NCBI RefSeq assembly: GCF_014648395.1
Contig: NZ_BMRA01000002.1
Location: forward strand, 434,001-498,000
Direction: 5' to 3'
DNA length: 64,000 nucleotides
Source of the DNA: Micromonospora fulviviridis
Lineage (GTDB): Bacteria > Actinomycetota > Actinomycetes > Mycobacteriales > Micromonosporaceae
Shown: piece after piece, positions 57,238 through 64,000 of the stretch
Layout of the letters: the number at the start of each line of letters is the position of its first letter
How positions within the stretch are numbered: the stretch's first letter is position 1
The notes under the pieces: model-generated
What the model was told of the DNA's origin: nothing
The model's database searches: none
The model's input: only the letters and a program-made list of their open reading frames with translations
Made by a program: the position numbers and the translations under genes

Positions 57238-58239
57238 TCACTCCTCGGCGAGCCGGCGGCCGGCGTCCCGGCAGGCGGCGAGGACCGTCCGCACGTACGC
57301 CGGGGTGGCCCCGGCCAGGCCGCAGGCGGGGGTGACCACCACCTGCTCTGCGAGCTGGCGGCGGGGGAAGCCGAGCTGGTCCCAGACGCGGCGTACCCGG
57401 TCGGCGACCTGGGCCGAGGTCGGCGCGCGACCGGCCGGCGGCAGCGCGGGCGCGGCGCCGGCCAGCAGCCCGAGCCCGGCGTCGATCGCCTCGCCGAGCG
57501 GGTCCAGCTCGGTGACCAGGTCGAGGTCGAGCGCGACGCCGGTGGCCCCGGCGGTGCGGATCAGCTCCAGCGGCACGTCCGGCGCGCAGCAGTGCACCAC
57601 GGTGGGTACGCCGGCCGCCTCGATCACGCCGCGCAGCAGCGCGCGGGCCACCTCGGACCCGACCGCCCGGTGGGTGCCGAAGCCGCTCTCGGTGGGCACC
57701 CGGCCGGCCAGCACCGTGGGCAGCGACGGCTCGTCGAGCTGGAGCAGCACGGTGGCGCGGGGCAGCCGCCGGGCGACCGCCGCCACGTGCCCGCGCAGCC
57801 CCTCGCCGAGGGACCCGGCCAGGTCCCGGACCGCGCCGGGATCGCGCAGCAGCCGGCCGCCGATCGGCAGCTCCAGCGAGGCGGCCAGGGTGAACGGACC
57901 GGCGGCCTGGACCTTGACCGGGCCGGCGTACCCCTCGGCCTGCTCGGCGAGCTGGTCGAGGTCGCGTTCCATCAGGTCGCGGGCGCGGCGCAGGTCCTTG
58001 CCGGGGCGCGGGGCGATCCGCCAGCGGGCCGCGTACAGCTCGACGGGCAGCTCGACGAGCAGGCCGCCGGTACGGCCGATCAGGTCCGCGCCAGGGCCCC
58101 GGGCGGGCAGTTCGGGCAGGTGCGGCAGGTTGGGCAGCTCACCGAGCACGATGCGCTGCGCTTCGGCGATGTCGGTGCCGGGCAACGACCCGATCCCCGT
58201 CGCCGTGCCCACTCCCCACGGCCAGGTCGTCTCAGTCAC
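57238..58239 (-). CDS. MetE-like core methionine synthase (cobalamin-independent family)
   Basis: A 333-residue protein corresponding to the catalytic C-terminal barrel of MetE. The zinc ligands are visible in VVHCCAPDVP (His, Cys) and VTPACGLAG (Cys), and the N-terminus has TGIGSLPGTD. The N-terminal folate-binding half of full MetE is absent, as in the short 'core MetE' group of actinobacteria and archaea, whose methyl donor is probably a corrinoid protein rather than folate. TAGGCT is 6 bases before GTG 58239, so it has its own leaderless promoter despite following mnmA by 37 bases. Confidence 0.85.
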   Translation of the reverse strand: MTETTWPWGVGTATGIGSLPGTDIAEAQRIVLGELPNLPHLPELPARGPGADLIGRTGGLLVELPVELYAARWRIAPRPGKDLRRARDLMERDLDQLAEQAEGYAGPVKVQAAGPFTLAASLELPIGGRLLRDPGAVRDLAGSLGEGLRGHVAAVARRLPRATVLLQLDEPSLPTVLAGRVPTESGFGTHRAVGSEVARALLRGVIEAAGVPTVVHCCAPDVPLELIRTAGATGVALDLDLVTELDPLGEAIDAGLGLLAGAAPALPPAGRAPTSAQVADRVRRVWDQLGFPRRQLAEQVVVTPACGLAGATPAYVRTVLAACRDAGRRLAEE

Positions 58240-58276
58240 CGCCGCAGCCTATCCACCGGCCAGCGCGCGCCGGGGC

Positions 58277-59350
58277 TCAGCCGGTGATCGTGGCCGAACC
58301 GAGCACGACGTCGCCGGCCGGGTCCGGGCGGTAGGCCACGATCGCCTGGCCGGCGGCCACCCCGCGGACCGGGCGGCGCAGCTCGGCGTGCAGCCCGTCG
58401 GCGTCCAGCGACACGGTCGCCGGCACCACGTCGCCGTGCGCCCGCAGCTGCACCTCGCACTCGATCGGCCCGTCGGGACGCGCGCCGCCGGTCCAGACCG
58501 GACGGGCGGCCCGCACCTCGGCGACCTCGAGGGCCTCGGCCGGGCCGACCGTGACCGTGTTGGTCTTCGGGGTGATGGAGAGCACGTAGCGGGGCCGGCC
58601 GTCGGCGGCGGGCCGGTCCAGGTGCAGGCCGCGCCGCTGACCGACGGTGTACTGGTAGGCGCCGGTGTGGCTGCCGACCACCGCGCCGGTGAGCGCGTCC
58701 ACCACCTCGCCGGGGGCCTCGCCGAGCCGCTGGGACAGGAAGCCCCGGGTGTCGCCGTCGGCGATGAAGCAGATGTCGTGCGAGTCCGGCTTGTCGGCCA
58801 CGGCGAGGCCGCGCCGGGCGGCCTCCGCGCGCACCTCGGCCTTGGTCGAGTCGCCGAGCGGGAAGATCGACCGGTCGAGCTGCGCCCGGGTGAGCACCGC
58901 GAGGACGTACGACTGGTCCTTGGCCGCGTCGACGCTGCGGCGCAGCAGGCCGTCCGCGCCGAGCCGCGCGTGGTGGCCGGTGACCACCGCGTCGAAGCCC
59001 AGGGCCACGGCCCGGTCCAGCACCGCGGCGAACTTGATCTTCTCGTTGCAGCGCAGGCACGGGTTCGGGGTACGGCCCGCCGCGTACTCCGCCACGAAGT
59101 CGTCCACCACGTCCTCGTGGAACCGGTCGGCCATGTCCCAGACGTAGAACGGGATGCCGAGCACGTCGGCGGCGCGGCGGGCATCCCGGGAGTCCTCCAG
59201 GGTGCAGCAGCCCCGGGCGCCGGTGCGATACGTCTGCGGGTTGCGGGCCAGCGCCAGGTGCACCCCGGTCACGTCGTGCCCGGCCTCCACCGCGCGCGCC
59301 GCCGCCACGGCGGAGTCCACCCCGCCCGACATCGCCGCCAGAACCCTCAC
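58277..59350 (-). CDS. mnmA: tRNA-specific 2-thiouridylase
   Basis: A 357-residue PP-loop enzyme. The SGGVDS ATP motif is at 8-13, the catalytic cysteine pair is in [12 protein letters not shown] and [10 protein letters not shown], and the C-terminal beta-barrel binds tRNA. It thiolates U34 of tRNAs for Lys, Glu and Gln with sulfur relayed from a cysteine desulfurase, encoded immediately upstream. GGGGAGT precedes GTG 59350. Confidence 0.96.
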   Translation of the reverse strand: MRVLAAMSGGVDSAVAAARAVEAGHDVTGVHLALARNPQTYRTGARGCCTLEDSRDARRAADVLGIPFYVWDMADRFHEDVVDDFVAEYAAGRTPNPCLRCNEKIKFAAVLDRAVALGFDAVVTGHHARLGADGLLRRSVDAAKDQSYVLAVLTRAQLDRSIFPLGDSTKAEVRAEAARRGLAVADKPDSHDICFIADGDTRGFLSQRLGEAPGEVVDALTGAVVGSHTGAYQYTVGQRRGLHLDRPAADGRPRYVLSITPKTNTVTVGPAEALEVAEVRAARPVWTGGARPDGPIECEVQLRAHGDVVPATVSLDADGLHAELRRPVRGVAAGQAIVAYRPDPAGDVVLGSATITG

Positions 59351-59387
59351 CAGCCCACTCCCCTCGTCATCACCGAGGGTATCCGGG

Positions 59388-60563
59388 TCAGCGGGGCGTG
59401 CGGAGGGCGGCCGCGCGGCGGGCCCGCTCCACGGCGCCCGGCAGCGCCGCGATGAGGGCGTCGACCTCCGCCTTGGTGCTGGTGTGACCGAGGGTGAAGC
59501 GCAGCGACGAGCGGGCCCGGTCGTCGTCGGCGCCCATGGCCAGCAGCACGTGCGAGGGCTGGGCCACCCCGGCCGAGCAGGCCGAGCCGGTCGAGCAGGC
59601 GATGCCCTGGGCGTCGAGGAGCAGCAGCAGCGCGTCCCCCTCGCAGCCCGGGAAGGAGAAGTGCGCGTTGCCGGGGAGCCGGTCGGTCGGGTCACCGTTG
59701 AAGATCACCTCGGGGACCGCCTGCCGGACCCGCTCGACCAGGTCGTCGCGGAGCGCGGCGACCCGGGCCGCGTACTCCTGCTGGCCCTTCACCGCGGCCT
59801 CCACGGCGACCGCGAAGGCCACGATGCCGGCGGTGTCGAGGGTGCCCGAGCGGACGTCGCGCTCCTGGCCGCCGCCGTGCAGCAGCGGGGTGGCGGCGAC
59901 GTCGCGGGCCAGCAGCAGCGCGCCGACCCCGGTCGGACCGCCGAGCTTGTGGCCGGTGACGGTGAGCGCGGCGACGCCGCTCGCGGCGAAGTCGACCGGC
60001 ACCTGGCCGACCGCCTGGATCGCGTCGGTGTGGAAGGGCACCCCGTGCTCGGCCGCGACCGCGGCCAGCTCGGCCACCGGCTGCACGGTGCCCACCTCGT
60101 TGTTGGCCCACATGGCCGTGACCAGGGCCACCCGGTCACCGTGCGCGGCCAGTTCGGCGCGGAGCCGCTCCGGGTCGAGCCGGCCGGCGGCGTCGACCGG
60201 CAACCAGCCGACCTCGGCGCCCTCGTGCCCGGCCAGCCAGTCCACCGCGTCCAGCACGGCGTGGTGCTCGACGGCGCTGGAGACCACCCGGATCCGCTCG
60301 GCGCGAGCGGCGCGGCCGGCCCAGAAGATGCCCTTGACGGCGAGGTTGTCGCTCTCCGTGCCACCCCCGGTGAAGATCACCTCGGACGGGCGGGCGCCGA
60401 GCACGGCGGCCACCCGCTCGCGGGACTCCTCCACCCGCCGCCGGGCGCGCCGGCCCGCCGCGTGCAGCGACGACGCGTTGCCCACCTCGCGGGCCGTGGC
60501 GACGTACGCCTCGAGTGCCTCGTCGAGCATCGGGGTCGTCGCCGCGTGATCCAGGTATGCCAT
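59388..60563 (-). CDS. Cysteine desulfurase (NifS/IscS family)
   Basis: A 391-residue class V PLP enzyme. [10 protein letters not shown] opens the protein, the PLP lysine is in [10 protein letters not shown], and the active cysteine is in [11 protein letters not shown] with the short loop of group I (IscS-like) enzymes. It supplies persulfide sulfur, here most directly to MnmA 37 bases downstream. ATG 60563 is preferred because TAGGCT lies 8 bases upstream; a GTG one codon earlier is the alternative. Confidence 0.95.
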   Translation of the reverse strand: MAYLDHAATTPMLDEALEAYVATAREVGNASSLHAAGRRARRRVEESRERVAAVLGARPSEVIFTGGGTESDNLAVKGIFWAGRAARAERIRVVSSAVEHHAVLDAVDWLAGHEGAEVGWLPVDAAGRLDPERLRAELAAHGDRVALVTAMWANNEVGTVQPVAELAAVAAEHGVPFHTDAIQAVGQVPVDFAASGVAALTVTGHKLGGPTGVGALLLARDVAATPLLHGGGQERDVRSGTLDTAGIVAFAVAVEAAVKGQQEYAARVAALRDDLVERVRQAVPEVIFNGDPTDRLPGNAHFSFPGCEGDALLLLLDAQGIACSTGSACSAGVAQPSHVLLAMGADDDRARSSLRFTLGHTSTKAEVDALIAALPGAVERARRAAALRTPR

Positions 60564-60603
60564 CACCGTTCAGCCTAACGGCCGACGGGCGTGCCGCCGG
60601 ATG

Positions 60604-60646
60604 CCGGACCGCCCGTCCCGTACGGGGGTAGGGACGGACGGTCCGG
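60604..60646 (-). terminator. Terminator of the DUF4397-sortase operon
   Basis: Two 16-base arms (CCGGACCGCCCGTCCC and GGGACGGACGGTCCGG) pair except at one C/A site, with an 11-base loop. It is located after the tandem repeat and before the desulfurase promoter. Confidence 0.65.
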
Positions 60647-60658
60647 ACACTTCACGCG

Positions 60659-60782
60659 GAGCCGTCCTTCGTTCGCGACTGCGGGGCTCGCAAACCCGGC
60701 TCACTCCTCGCGCTCACGCAGAGCCGTCCTTCGTTCGCGACTGCGGGGCTCGCAAACCCGGCTCACTCCTCGCGCTCACGCG
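60659..60782. repeat. 62-bp tandem duplication
   Basis: Two head-to-tail 62-base copies (60659-60720 and 60721-60782), identical except for the last base. Each starts GAGCCGTCCTTCG and ends CGCGCTCACGC. The sortase stop codon lies inside the second copy. The unit resembles a sequence that I recall as dispersed after genes in Micromonospora-type genomes; this was not checked. It is not a CRISPR since there are no spacers. Confidence 0.85.
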
Positions 60783-61447
60783 GGAACCGCGGTGACGACG
60801 ATGTTGTCCCGGTAGTGCCGGGTCTTCGCGTCGAACGGGCCGCCGCAGGTGATCAGGGTGAGCCGGGGGCTGCCGTCCCGGGCGAAGTACCGGTCGAGCG
60901 GGATCCCCGTCTTCGCGTACTCCTCCCGGGCCACCACCCGGTAGGGGCGCTCCCGGCCGTCGGAGCCGGTGACGGTGAGGGTGTCCCCCCGGTCCAGCTC
61001 GCGCAGCCGGAAGAACGCCCCCTTGCCCTGGTCGGCGCTGTCGACGTGGCCGGCGATCACGACCGAGCCGGTCCCGGCCTCCAGGCCCGGGCCGTAGCGG
61101 TACCAGCCGACCTGGTCGACGCTGGGCGGCACCTCGAACTCGTCGGTGCGCTGGTTGATGCCGACCGGGTTGACCGTGGCGGCGACCCCGATCGGCGGGA
61201 TGCGCAGCCGCACCGGCGGGACCGTCGCCCCGGCCGCCGGCAGGGTGCCCGCGTTCACCGGCACCGACGGGTCACCCGAGGCCGTGGTCGTGGGCGTCGG
61301 GGCGGGCGTGGTGCTGGCCAGGGCCGCCGCCTCGTCGGCGCCGACGTCCTCGGCGGGTCGGGACCCGCACGCCACCACCCCCGCGACGGTGAGCGCGGCG
61401 GCGCCGGCGGCCATCGCCGCCAGCGCCCCGCGGTTGCGCACCGTCAC
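60776..61447 (-). CDS. Class F-type sortase with lipobox
   Basis: A 223-residue sortase. Catalytic residues are His134 in IAGHVDSADQG, Cys201 in LTLITCGG and Arg210 or Arg213 in TRHYRDN. The N-terminus is unusual: a signal-like helix ends VAGVVACGSRP, so Cys27 could be lipidated. A Thr/Pro-rich linker follows. Class F sortases are actinobacterial and their substrates are poorly known. The GTG overlaps the stop of the DUF4397 gene (GTGA), which makes that protein the prime candidate substrate. Confidence 0.87.
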   Translation of the reverse strand: MTVRNRGALAAMAAGAAALTVAGVVACGSRPAEDVGADEAAALASTTPAPTPTTTASGDPSVPVNAGTLPAAGATVPPVRLRIPPIGVAATVNPVGINQRTDEFEVPPSVDQVGWYRYGPGLEAGTGSVVIAGHVDSADQGKGAFFRLRELDRGDTLTVTGSDGRERPYRVVAREEYAKTGIPLDRYFARDGSPRLTLITCGGPFDAKTRHYRDNIVVTAVPA

Positions 61448-62274
61448 CGGCGACCGGCCCGGGCGGTGGCCACCCGCGCCCCGCCGCCGACCAGGAGCAG
61501 CACGCCGGCGCCGGCCAGCACGTACCACCAGGTGTCCACGCCGGTGCCGGCCTGGCCGCCGGTGCCGCTGGGCACGCCGCCCGGAGCCGAGTGCAGCCCG
61601 CTGATCGTCTGGGCGACCAGGTCCAGGTTCTTGGCGTCGGCGGAGCCGATCGCGTAGACGATCGTGGCGGTGCCCTCCTTGAGGTTCAGGTCGGCCGGGC
61701 CGATGGCCACGGTGTCGGTGCCGGCGAGCACCACGTCGGCCTTGACCGTGCCGGCGGCCACGTCGGCCTTCGCCTCCTTCGGGTTGGTGAGGCCCTCGAA
61801 GGCCGGCTTGCCACCGGCCCGCACGTCGACGGCCGGCGCGGCGGCGGTGTGCCGCACGATCAGCCGGGCCTTGCCCGCGTCCACCTTGGACACGTCGTTG
61901 GCGAACGGGGTGATCTGCGGCTTGCCGTCGGCGCTCAGGTGGGCGGCGAGGCTGATGTTCGCCCCGCCCGGCACCGCGGCGTCGTCCACCTTGAGGATCG
62001 CCTTGTCGACCGCCTCACCGGGCTTGGTCAGGGCGATGTCGTACTTCCCCTCGGGGAGGGTGAGCGGGCCGGCCACGTCGCCGGGCTTGAAGTTGTCCAG
62101 CGTCTTCTTGCCGTTGACGTACACGTCGACCGGGGTGTCCGGGATGCCGTGGACCACGGAGACCTTGGACGAGGCGGCGTAGGCCGGGCTCATGGTGGCG
62201 GCGCCGACGCCGGCGAACGTCAGGGCGGACACCGCGCCGATCGCGGCGACCCGACGGAACATGGCGAACTGCAT
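61444..62274 (-). CDS. DUF4397 cell-surface protein
   Basis: A 276-residue exported protein. The signal peptide ends at about residue 33 (SPAYA-ASS). A DUF4397 beta-sandwich follows (VSVVHGIPDTPVDVYVNG, then LIVRHTAAAPAVDVRAGG as an internal second half). The C-terminus is Gly/Ser/Thr-rich, with a membrane helix (WWYVLAGAGVLLLVGGGA) and a short Arg tail, the layout of a sortase substrate. No LPxTG is present; PSGTGG is the nearest element. GGAGG precedes the ATG. Confidence 0.88.
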   Translation of the reverse strand: MQFAMFRRVAAIGAVSALTFAGVGAATMSPAYAASSKVSVVHGIPDTPVDVYVNGKKTLDNFKPGDVAGPLTLPEGKYDIALTKPGEAVDKAILKVDDAAVPGGANISLAAHLSADGKPQITPFANDVSKVDAGKARLIVRHTAAAPAVDVRAGGKPAFEGLTNPKEAKADVAAGTVKADVVLAGTDTVAIGPADLNLKEGTATIVYAIGSADAKNLDLVAQTISGLHSAPGGVPSGTGGQAGTGVDTWWYVLAGAGVLLLVGGGARVATARAGRR

Positions 62275-62327
62275 TGTCTGCCTCCTGGTGGTTGGTGCTC
62301 ATTCGTCAGGCCTGGCTTGCAGAACGG

Positions 62328-62356
62328 GTTACGCCGGCTCCGTCGCGCCCGGATGC
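62328..62356 (-). promoter_or_regulatory. Candidate ECF promoter for the DUF4397-sortase operon
   Basis: On the minus strand, GCATCC, 17 bases, CGTAAC, located about 55 bases upstream of the DUF4397 ATG. It resembles the SigK-type consensus (CCATCC and CGAAT) and the plus-strand copy nearby. Confidence 0.5.
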
Positions 62357-62390
62357 GCCCCGGATCCGATTTCTTTTTCCCGCCGGCGGT

Positions 62391-62419
62391 GCATCCGGAC
62401 CGGCCCCCGCCGACGAATG
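62391..62419 (+). promoter_or_regulatory. Candidate ECF promoter for the sigma/anti-sigma operon
   Basis: GCATCC, 17 bases, CGAATG. It has the same element and spacing as on the opposite strand, about 95 bases upstream of the sigma gene, suggesting autoregulation. Confidence 0.55.
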
Positions 62420-62488
62420 GGGAGGTGACGGGGGACCGACGGACACACCGGGAGAGTGGGGCGAGGGCTGTGGGAGTTACAGTTCGGC

Positions 62489-62518
62489 ATGCCCCAAGGA
62501 AGGCGAGCCGCCCCGTGA
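62489..62518 (+). CDS. Possible 9-codon upstream ORF coupled to the sigma gene
   Basis: ATG to TGA encodes MPQGRRAAP. The TGA overlaps the GTG of the sigma gene as GTGA, and a TACAGT box lies 5 bases before the ATG. It contains the AAGGAAGG that could serve the sigma start. It may be a translated coupling leader or a chance frame. Confidence 0.3.
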   Translation: MPQGRRAAP

Positions 62519-63120
62519 CGGTGCCATCGCAGGGCCCCGAGCCGCCGGGCGACGACGACCTCGCGACACGGTTCCGCGACGGCGACGAGGCGGCCCTGCG
62601 GGAGGCGTACGACCGGTACGGCCGCGCGGTGCTGCACCTGGCCACCACGACGCTGGTCAACCGGAGCGACGCCGAGGACGTGACCCAGGCGACCTTCGTG
62701 GCCGCCTGGCTCGGCCGGGAGACGTTCGACCCGGTGAAGGGTTCACTGGTCGGCTGGCTGCTCGGCATCGGGCGACGCAAGGTGGTCGACCGGATCCGGG
62801 CCACGGCCCGGGAGACCCGGGTGGTCGAGACGGTGCGACAGCTGCCCGAGCCGGTGTCGACCGGTCCGGATCCGGACACGGTGGTCGACCGGCTGGTGGT
62901 CGCCGACGAGTTGGCCCGGCTCCCCGACGACCAGCGCCGGATGCTGGAGCTGGCGTTCTACGACGACCTGACCCACCAGCAGATCGCGACCGTGACCGGA
63001 GTGCCGCTCGGTACGGTCAAGAGCCATATCCGGCGCGGCATGCAGAGCCTGAAACGCAGATGGGAGGTGGACGGTGCAGCACCTGGACCACGACCGGCTG
63101 GTCTTTCTGGCGCTCGGTGA
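62515..63120 (+). CDS. ECF sigma factor (SigK-like group)
   Basis: A 201-residue sigma factor with region 2 (DLATRFRDGDEAALREAYDR, then DAEDVTQATFVAAW and FDPVKGSLVGWLLGIGRRK) and region 4 (LPDDQRRMLELAFYDDLTHQ, then GVPLGTVKSHIRRGM). The FDP-x-GS-x-x-WLL-x-I-x-RRK-x-VDR block is typical of the SigK/ECF19-like group, which pairs with RskA-type anti-sigma factors, as found here. GTG 62515 has AAGGAAGG about 10 bases upstream. The divergent DUF4397-sortase operon is the probable target. Confidence 0.9.
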   Translation: MTVPSQGPEPPGDDDLATRFRDGDEAALREAYDRYGRAVLHLATTTLVNRSDAEDVTQATFVAAWLGRETFDPVKGSLVGWLLGIGRRKVVDRIRATARETRVVETVRQLPEPVSTGPDPDTVVDRLVVADELARLPDDQRRMLELAFYDDLTHQQIATVTGVPLGTVKSHIRRGMQSLKRRWEVDGAAPGPRPAGLSGAR

Positions 63121-63829
63121 GAGCGAGGCGGCGGACCGTGAGGCCACCCATCTCGACACCTGCGGGCACTGCCGCGGCGAGCTGGAGACGCTCCAGCACG
63201 TCGCCGGGCTGGGCGCCGGCACCCAGGGGCTGACCGACCTGCCCGATCCGCCGGAGCACGTCTGGCAGGGCATCGTCGCCGAGATCGGCGCCGCCGAGGA
63301 GCTGCCCGCGCTGAGCGACCGGCGCCCGCCGCACTCGGGTGAGCCGGCCGGACCGGCCGCCGCGCCGCGCCCGCGCCGCAGCCGCCGCTGGCCCCGCTGG
63401 GCCACCACGGCGGTCACCGCCACCGCCGCCGCCGTGATCGGCGTGGTGGGCACCGCCGTGGTGCTGGGCGGGGGTGACGAGCCGGCGCCGCAGCCGACGG
63501 TGCTGGCCAGCGCGCCGCTGGCCGCGTTCGGGGCGACGCCGAAGGACGCCTCGGGTGACGCCCGGGTGCTCGGCGGCAACCAGCTCCACCTGCACGTGGC
63601 GAATCTCCCGAGCGTTCCGGGGTACTACGAGGTCTGGCTGATCGATCCCAAGACGATGGAGATGTTCTCCTTGGGTACGCTGAGCAAGGCGTCGGGAGAC
63701 GAGTTGCTGCCGATGCCCCCGAACGTGGACCTCCGGACCTACTCGGTGGTCGACGTCTCCGCCGAACAGTTCGACAACAAGCCCGCCCACTCCGGCGACA
63801 GCCTGCTGAGGGGCACCCTGACGGGCTGA
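63074..63829 (+). CDS. RskA-type anti-sigma factor
   Basis: A 251-residue membrane protein. The zinc-binding anti-sigma motif is His26-x3-Cys30-x2-Cys33 in THLDTCGHCRGEL. One membrane helix lies near residues 108-130, and the extracytoplasmic part is an RskA domain (HLHVANLPSVPGYYEVWLIDP). It would hold the sigma factor at the membrane until proteolysis. GTG 63074 lies inside the sigma gene, 47 bases before its stop, with GGGAGG upstream. Confidence 0.92.
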   Translation: MQHLDHDRLVFLALGESEAADREATHLDTCGHCRGELETLQHVAGLGAGTQGLTDLPDPPEHVWQGIVAEIGAAEELPALSDRRPPHSGEPAGPAAAPRPRRSRRWPRWATTAVTATAAAVIGVVGTAVVLGGGDEPAPQPTVLASAPLAAFGATPKDASGDARVLGGNQLHLHVANLPSVPGYYEVWLIDPKTMEMFSLGTLSKASGDELLPMPPNVDLRTYSVVDVSAEQFDNKPAHSGDSLLRGTLTG

Positions 63830-63864
63830 TCGGCGGGCCGGCTCAGCTCCCCGGCCCGCCGATC
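63828..63864 (+). terminator. Terminator of the sigma/anti-sigma operon
   Basis: A perfect 14-bp stem (GATCGGCGGGCCGG and CCGGCCCGCCGATC), beginning within the anti-sigma stop codon. Confidence 0.8.
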
Positions 63865-63894
63865 AGCTCCCTTCCACCGCACGGAAGGGCCCGC

Positions 63895-63940
63895 GACACA
63901 CGCGAGCCGCCGCCCGGATCACCGGACGGCGGCTCGTGTC
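63895..63940 (-). terminator. etfA terminator
   Basis: GACAC and CGAGCCGCCG pair with CGGCGGCTCG and GTGTC, with a 3-base bulge, further stabilised by CCGG/CCGG near the loop. Located 10 bases past the etfA stop. Confidence 0.65.
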
Positions 63941-63949
63941 ATGACGGGG

Positions 63950-64000
63950 TCACTTGCGCTTGCGGATCTCCTCGGCGGCCTGCGGGACGACCTTGAACAG
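63950..64000 (-). CDS. etfA: Electron transfer flavoprotein alpha subunit, last 16 residues
   Basis: Only the last 16 codons and the TGA are in the window. They read LFKVVPQAAEEIRKRK, which is the typical ETF-alpha C-terminus (GDLFKVVPQ-type ending). The gene order etfBA, cysteine desulfurase, mnmA is common in actinobacteria and supports the call. The bulk of the gene, including the FAD-binding region, lies to the right. Confidence 0.75.
   Translation of the reverse strand: MFKVVPQAAEEIRKRK

Noticed and set aside
58240..58276. S-adenosylmethionine or cobalamin riboswitch before the MetE-like gene
   Set aside because: Only 37 bases separate it from mnmA, and the start appears leaderless. 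There is no room for an aptamer.
60659..60782. Possible CRISPR array
   Set aside because: Two directly adjacent 62-base copies without spacers and with no cas genes; a tandem duplication explains it.

Overview
The window is very GC-rich and gene-dense. Its gene set points to an actinomycete of the Micromonosporaceae (Micromonospora-like). The evidence is a cysteine desulfurase-mnmA-metE-like-ligA-gatCA order next to the end of an etfA gene, a mycothiol-dependent isomerase-family enzyme, GTG starts throughout, GTGA/ATGA stop-start overlaps, and many starts with no Shine-Dalgarno but a TAnnnT or CAnnnT box 6-8 bases upstream (leaderless type). Species-level placement is inference. No rRNA, tRNA, CRISPR array, prophage or intact insertion sequence was seen.

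Layout. 1-4.7 kb: end of an endonuclease/exonuclease/phosphatase gene, citramalate synthase cimA with an attenuator leader, ahpC-ahpD, a PRC-barrel stress protein and a tyrosine phosphatase. 4.7-8.1 kb: a small accessory patch with a DinB/maleylpyruvate-isomerase-type protein, an IS630 transposase fragment, and an oxidoreductase-sigma factor pair of the ECF41 (SigJ) type. 8.2-22.4 kb: amino-acid biosynthesis (ilvE, leuB, serA, ilvC, ilvN, ilvB, ilvD) with apbE, a hypothetical gene and a GGDEF-EAL protein between them. ilvB has a complete leader-peptide attenuator whose design matches that of cimA. 22.4-25.2 kb: a hypothetical gene and an arsR-sulP operon with a palindromic operator. 25.3-32.6 kb: a beta-mannosidase/ABC-importer operon, divergent from a LacI repressor, with LacI-type operators. 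32.6-43.8 kb: a degenerate GGDEF-EAL protein, a small membrane protein, a 2-hydroxyacid dehydrogenase, a GAF-SpoIIE phosphatase, a glucose/sorbosone dehydrogenase-like lipoprotein, a membrane metallophosphoesterase and an AceE-like E1 enzyme. 43.9-54.8 kb: gatB, a secreted Asp-box protein with a divergent TrmB-type regulator, gatA-gatC, a GGDEF-EAL protein with a large linker inside its EAL domain, and ligA. 55-60.6 kb: a membrane-tethered PemK/MazF-like protein bracketed by two related palindromes, an ADP-ribosylglycohydrolase-like protein, a VOC protein, a MetE-like protein, mnmA and a cysteine desulfurase. 60.6-64 kb: a 62-bp tandem duplication, a sortase and DUF4397 surface-protein operon divergent from an ECF sigma/RskA-type anti-sigma pair, and the 3' end of etfA.

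How the genes work together. cimA supplies citramalate, which LeuCD (not in the window) and LeuB turn into 2-oxobutyrate. IlvBN, IlvC, IlvD and IlvE then complete isoleucine, valine and leucine synthesis. Attenuators that sense branched-chain aminoacyl-tRNA supply sit in front of both cimA and ilvB. Three proteins of the c-di-GMP type and one SpoIIE phosphatase suggest second-messenger and partner-switch signalling. At the right edge, the same candidate promoter motif occurs on both strands between the sigma gene and the DUF4397-sortase operon, which suggests a sigma-controlled cell-surface module.
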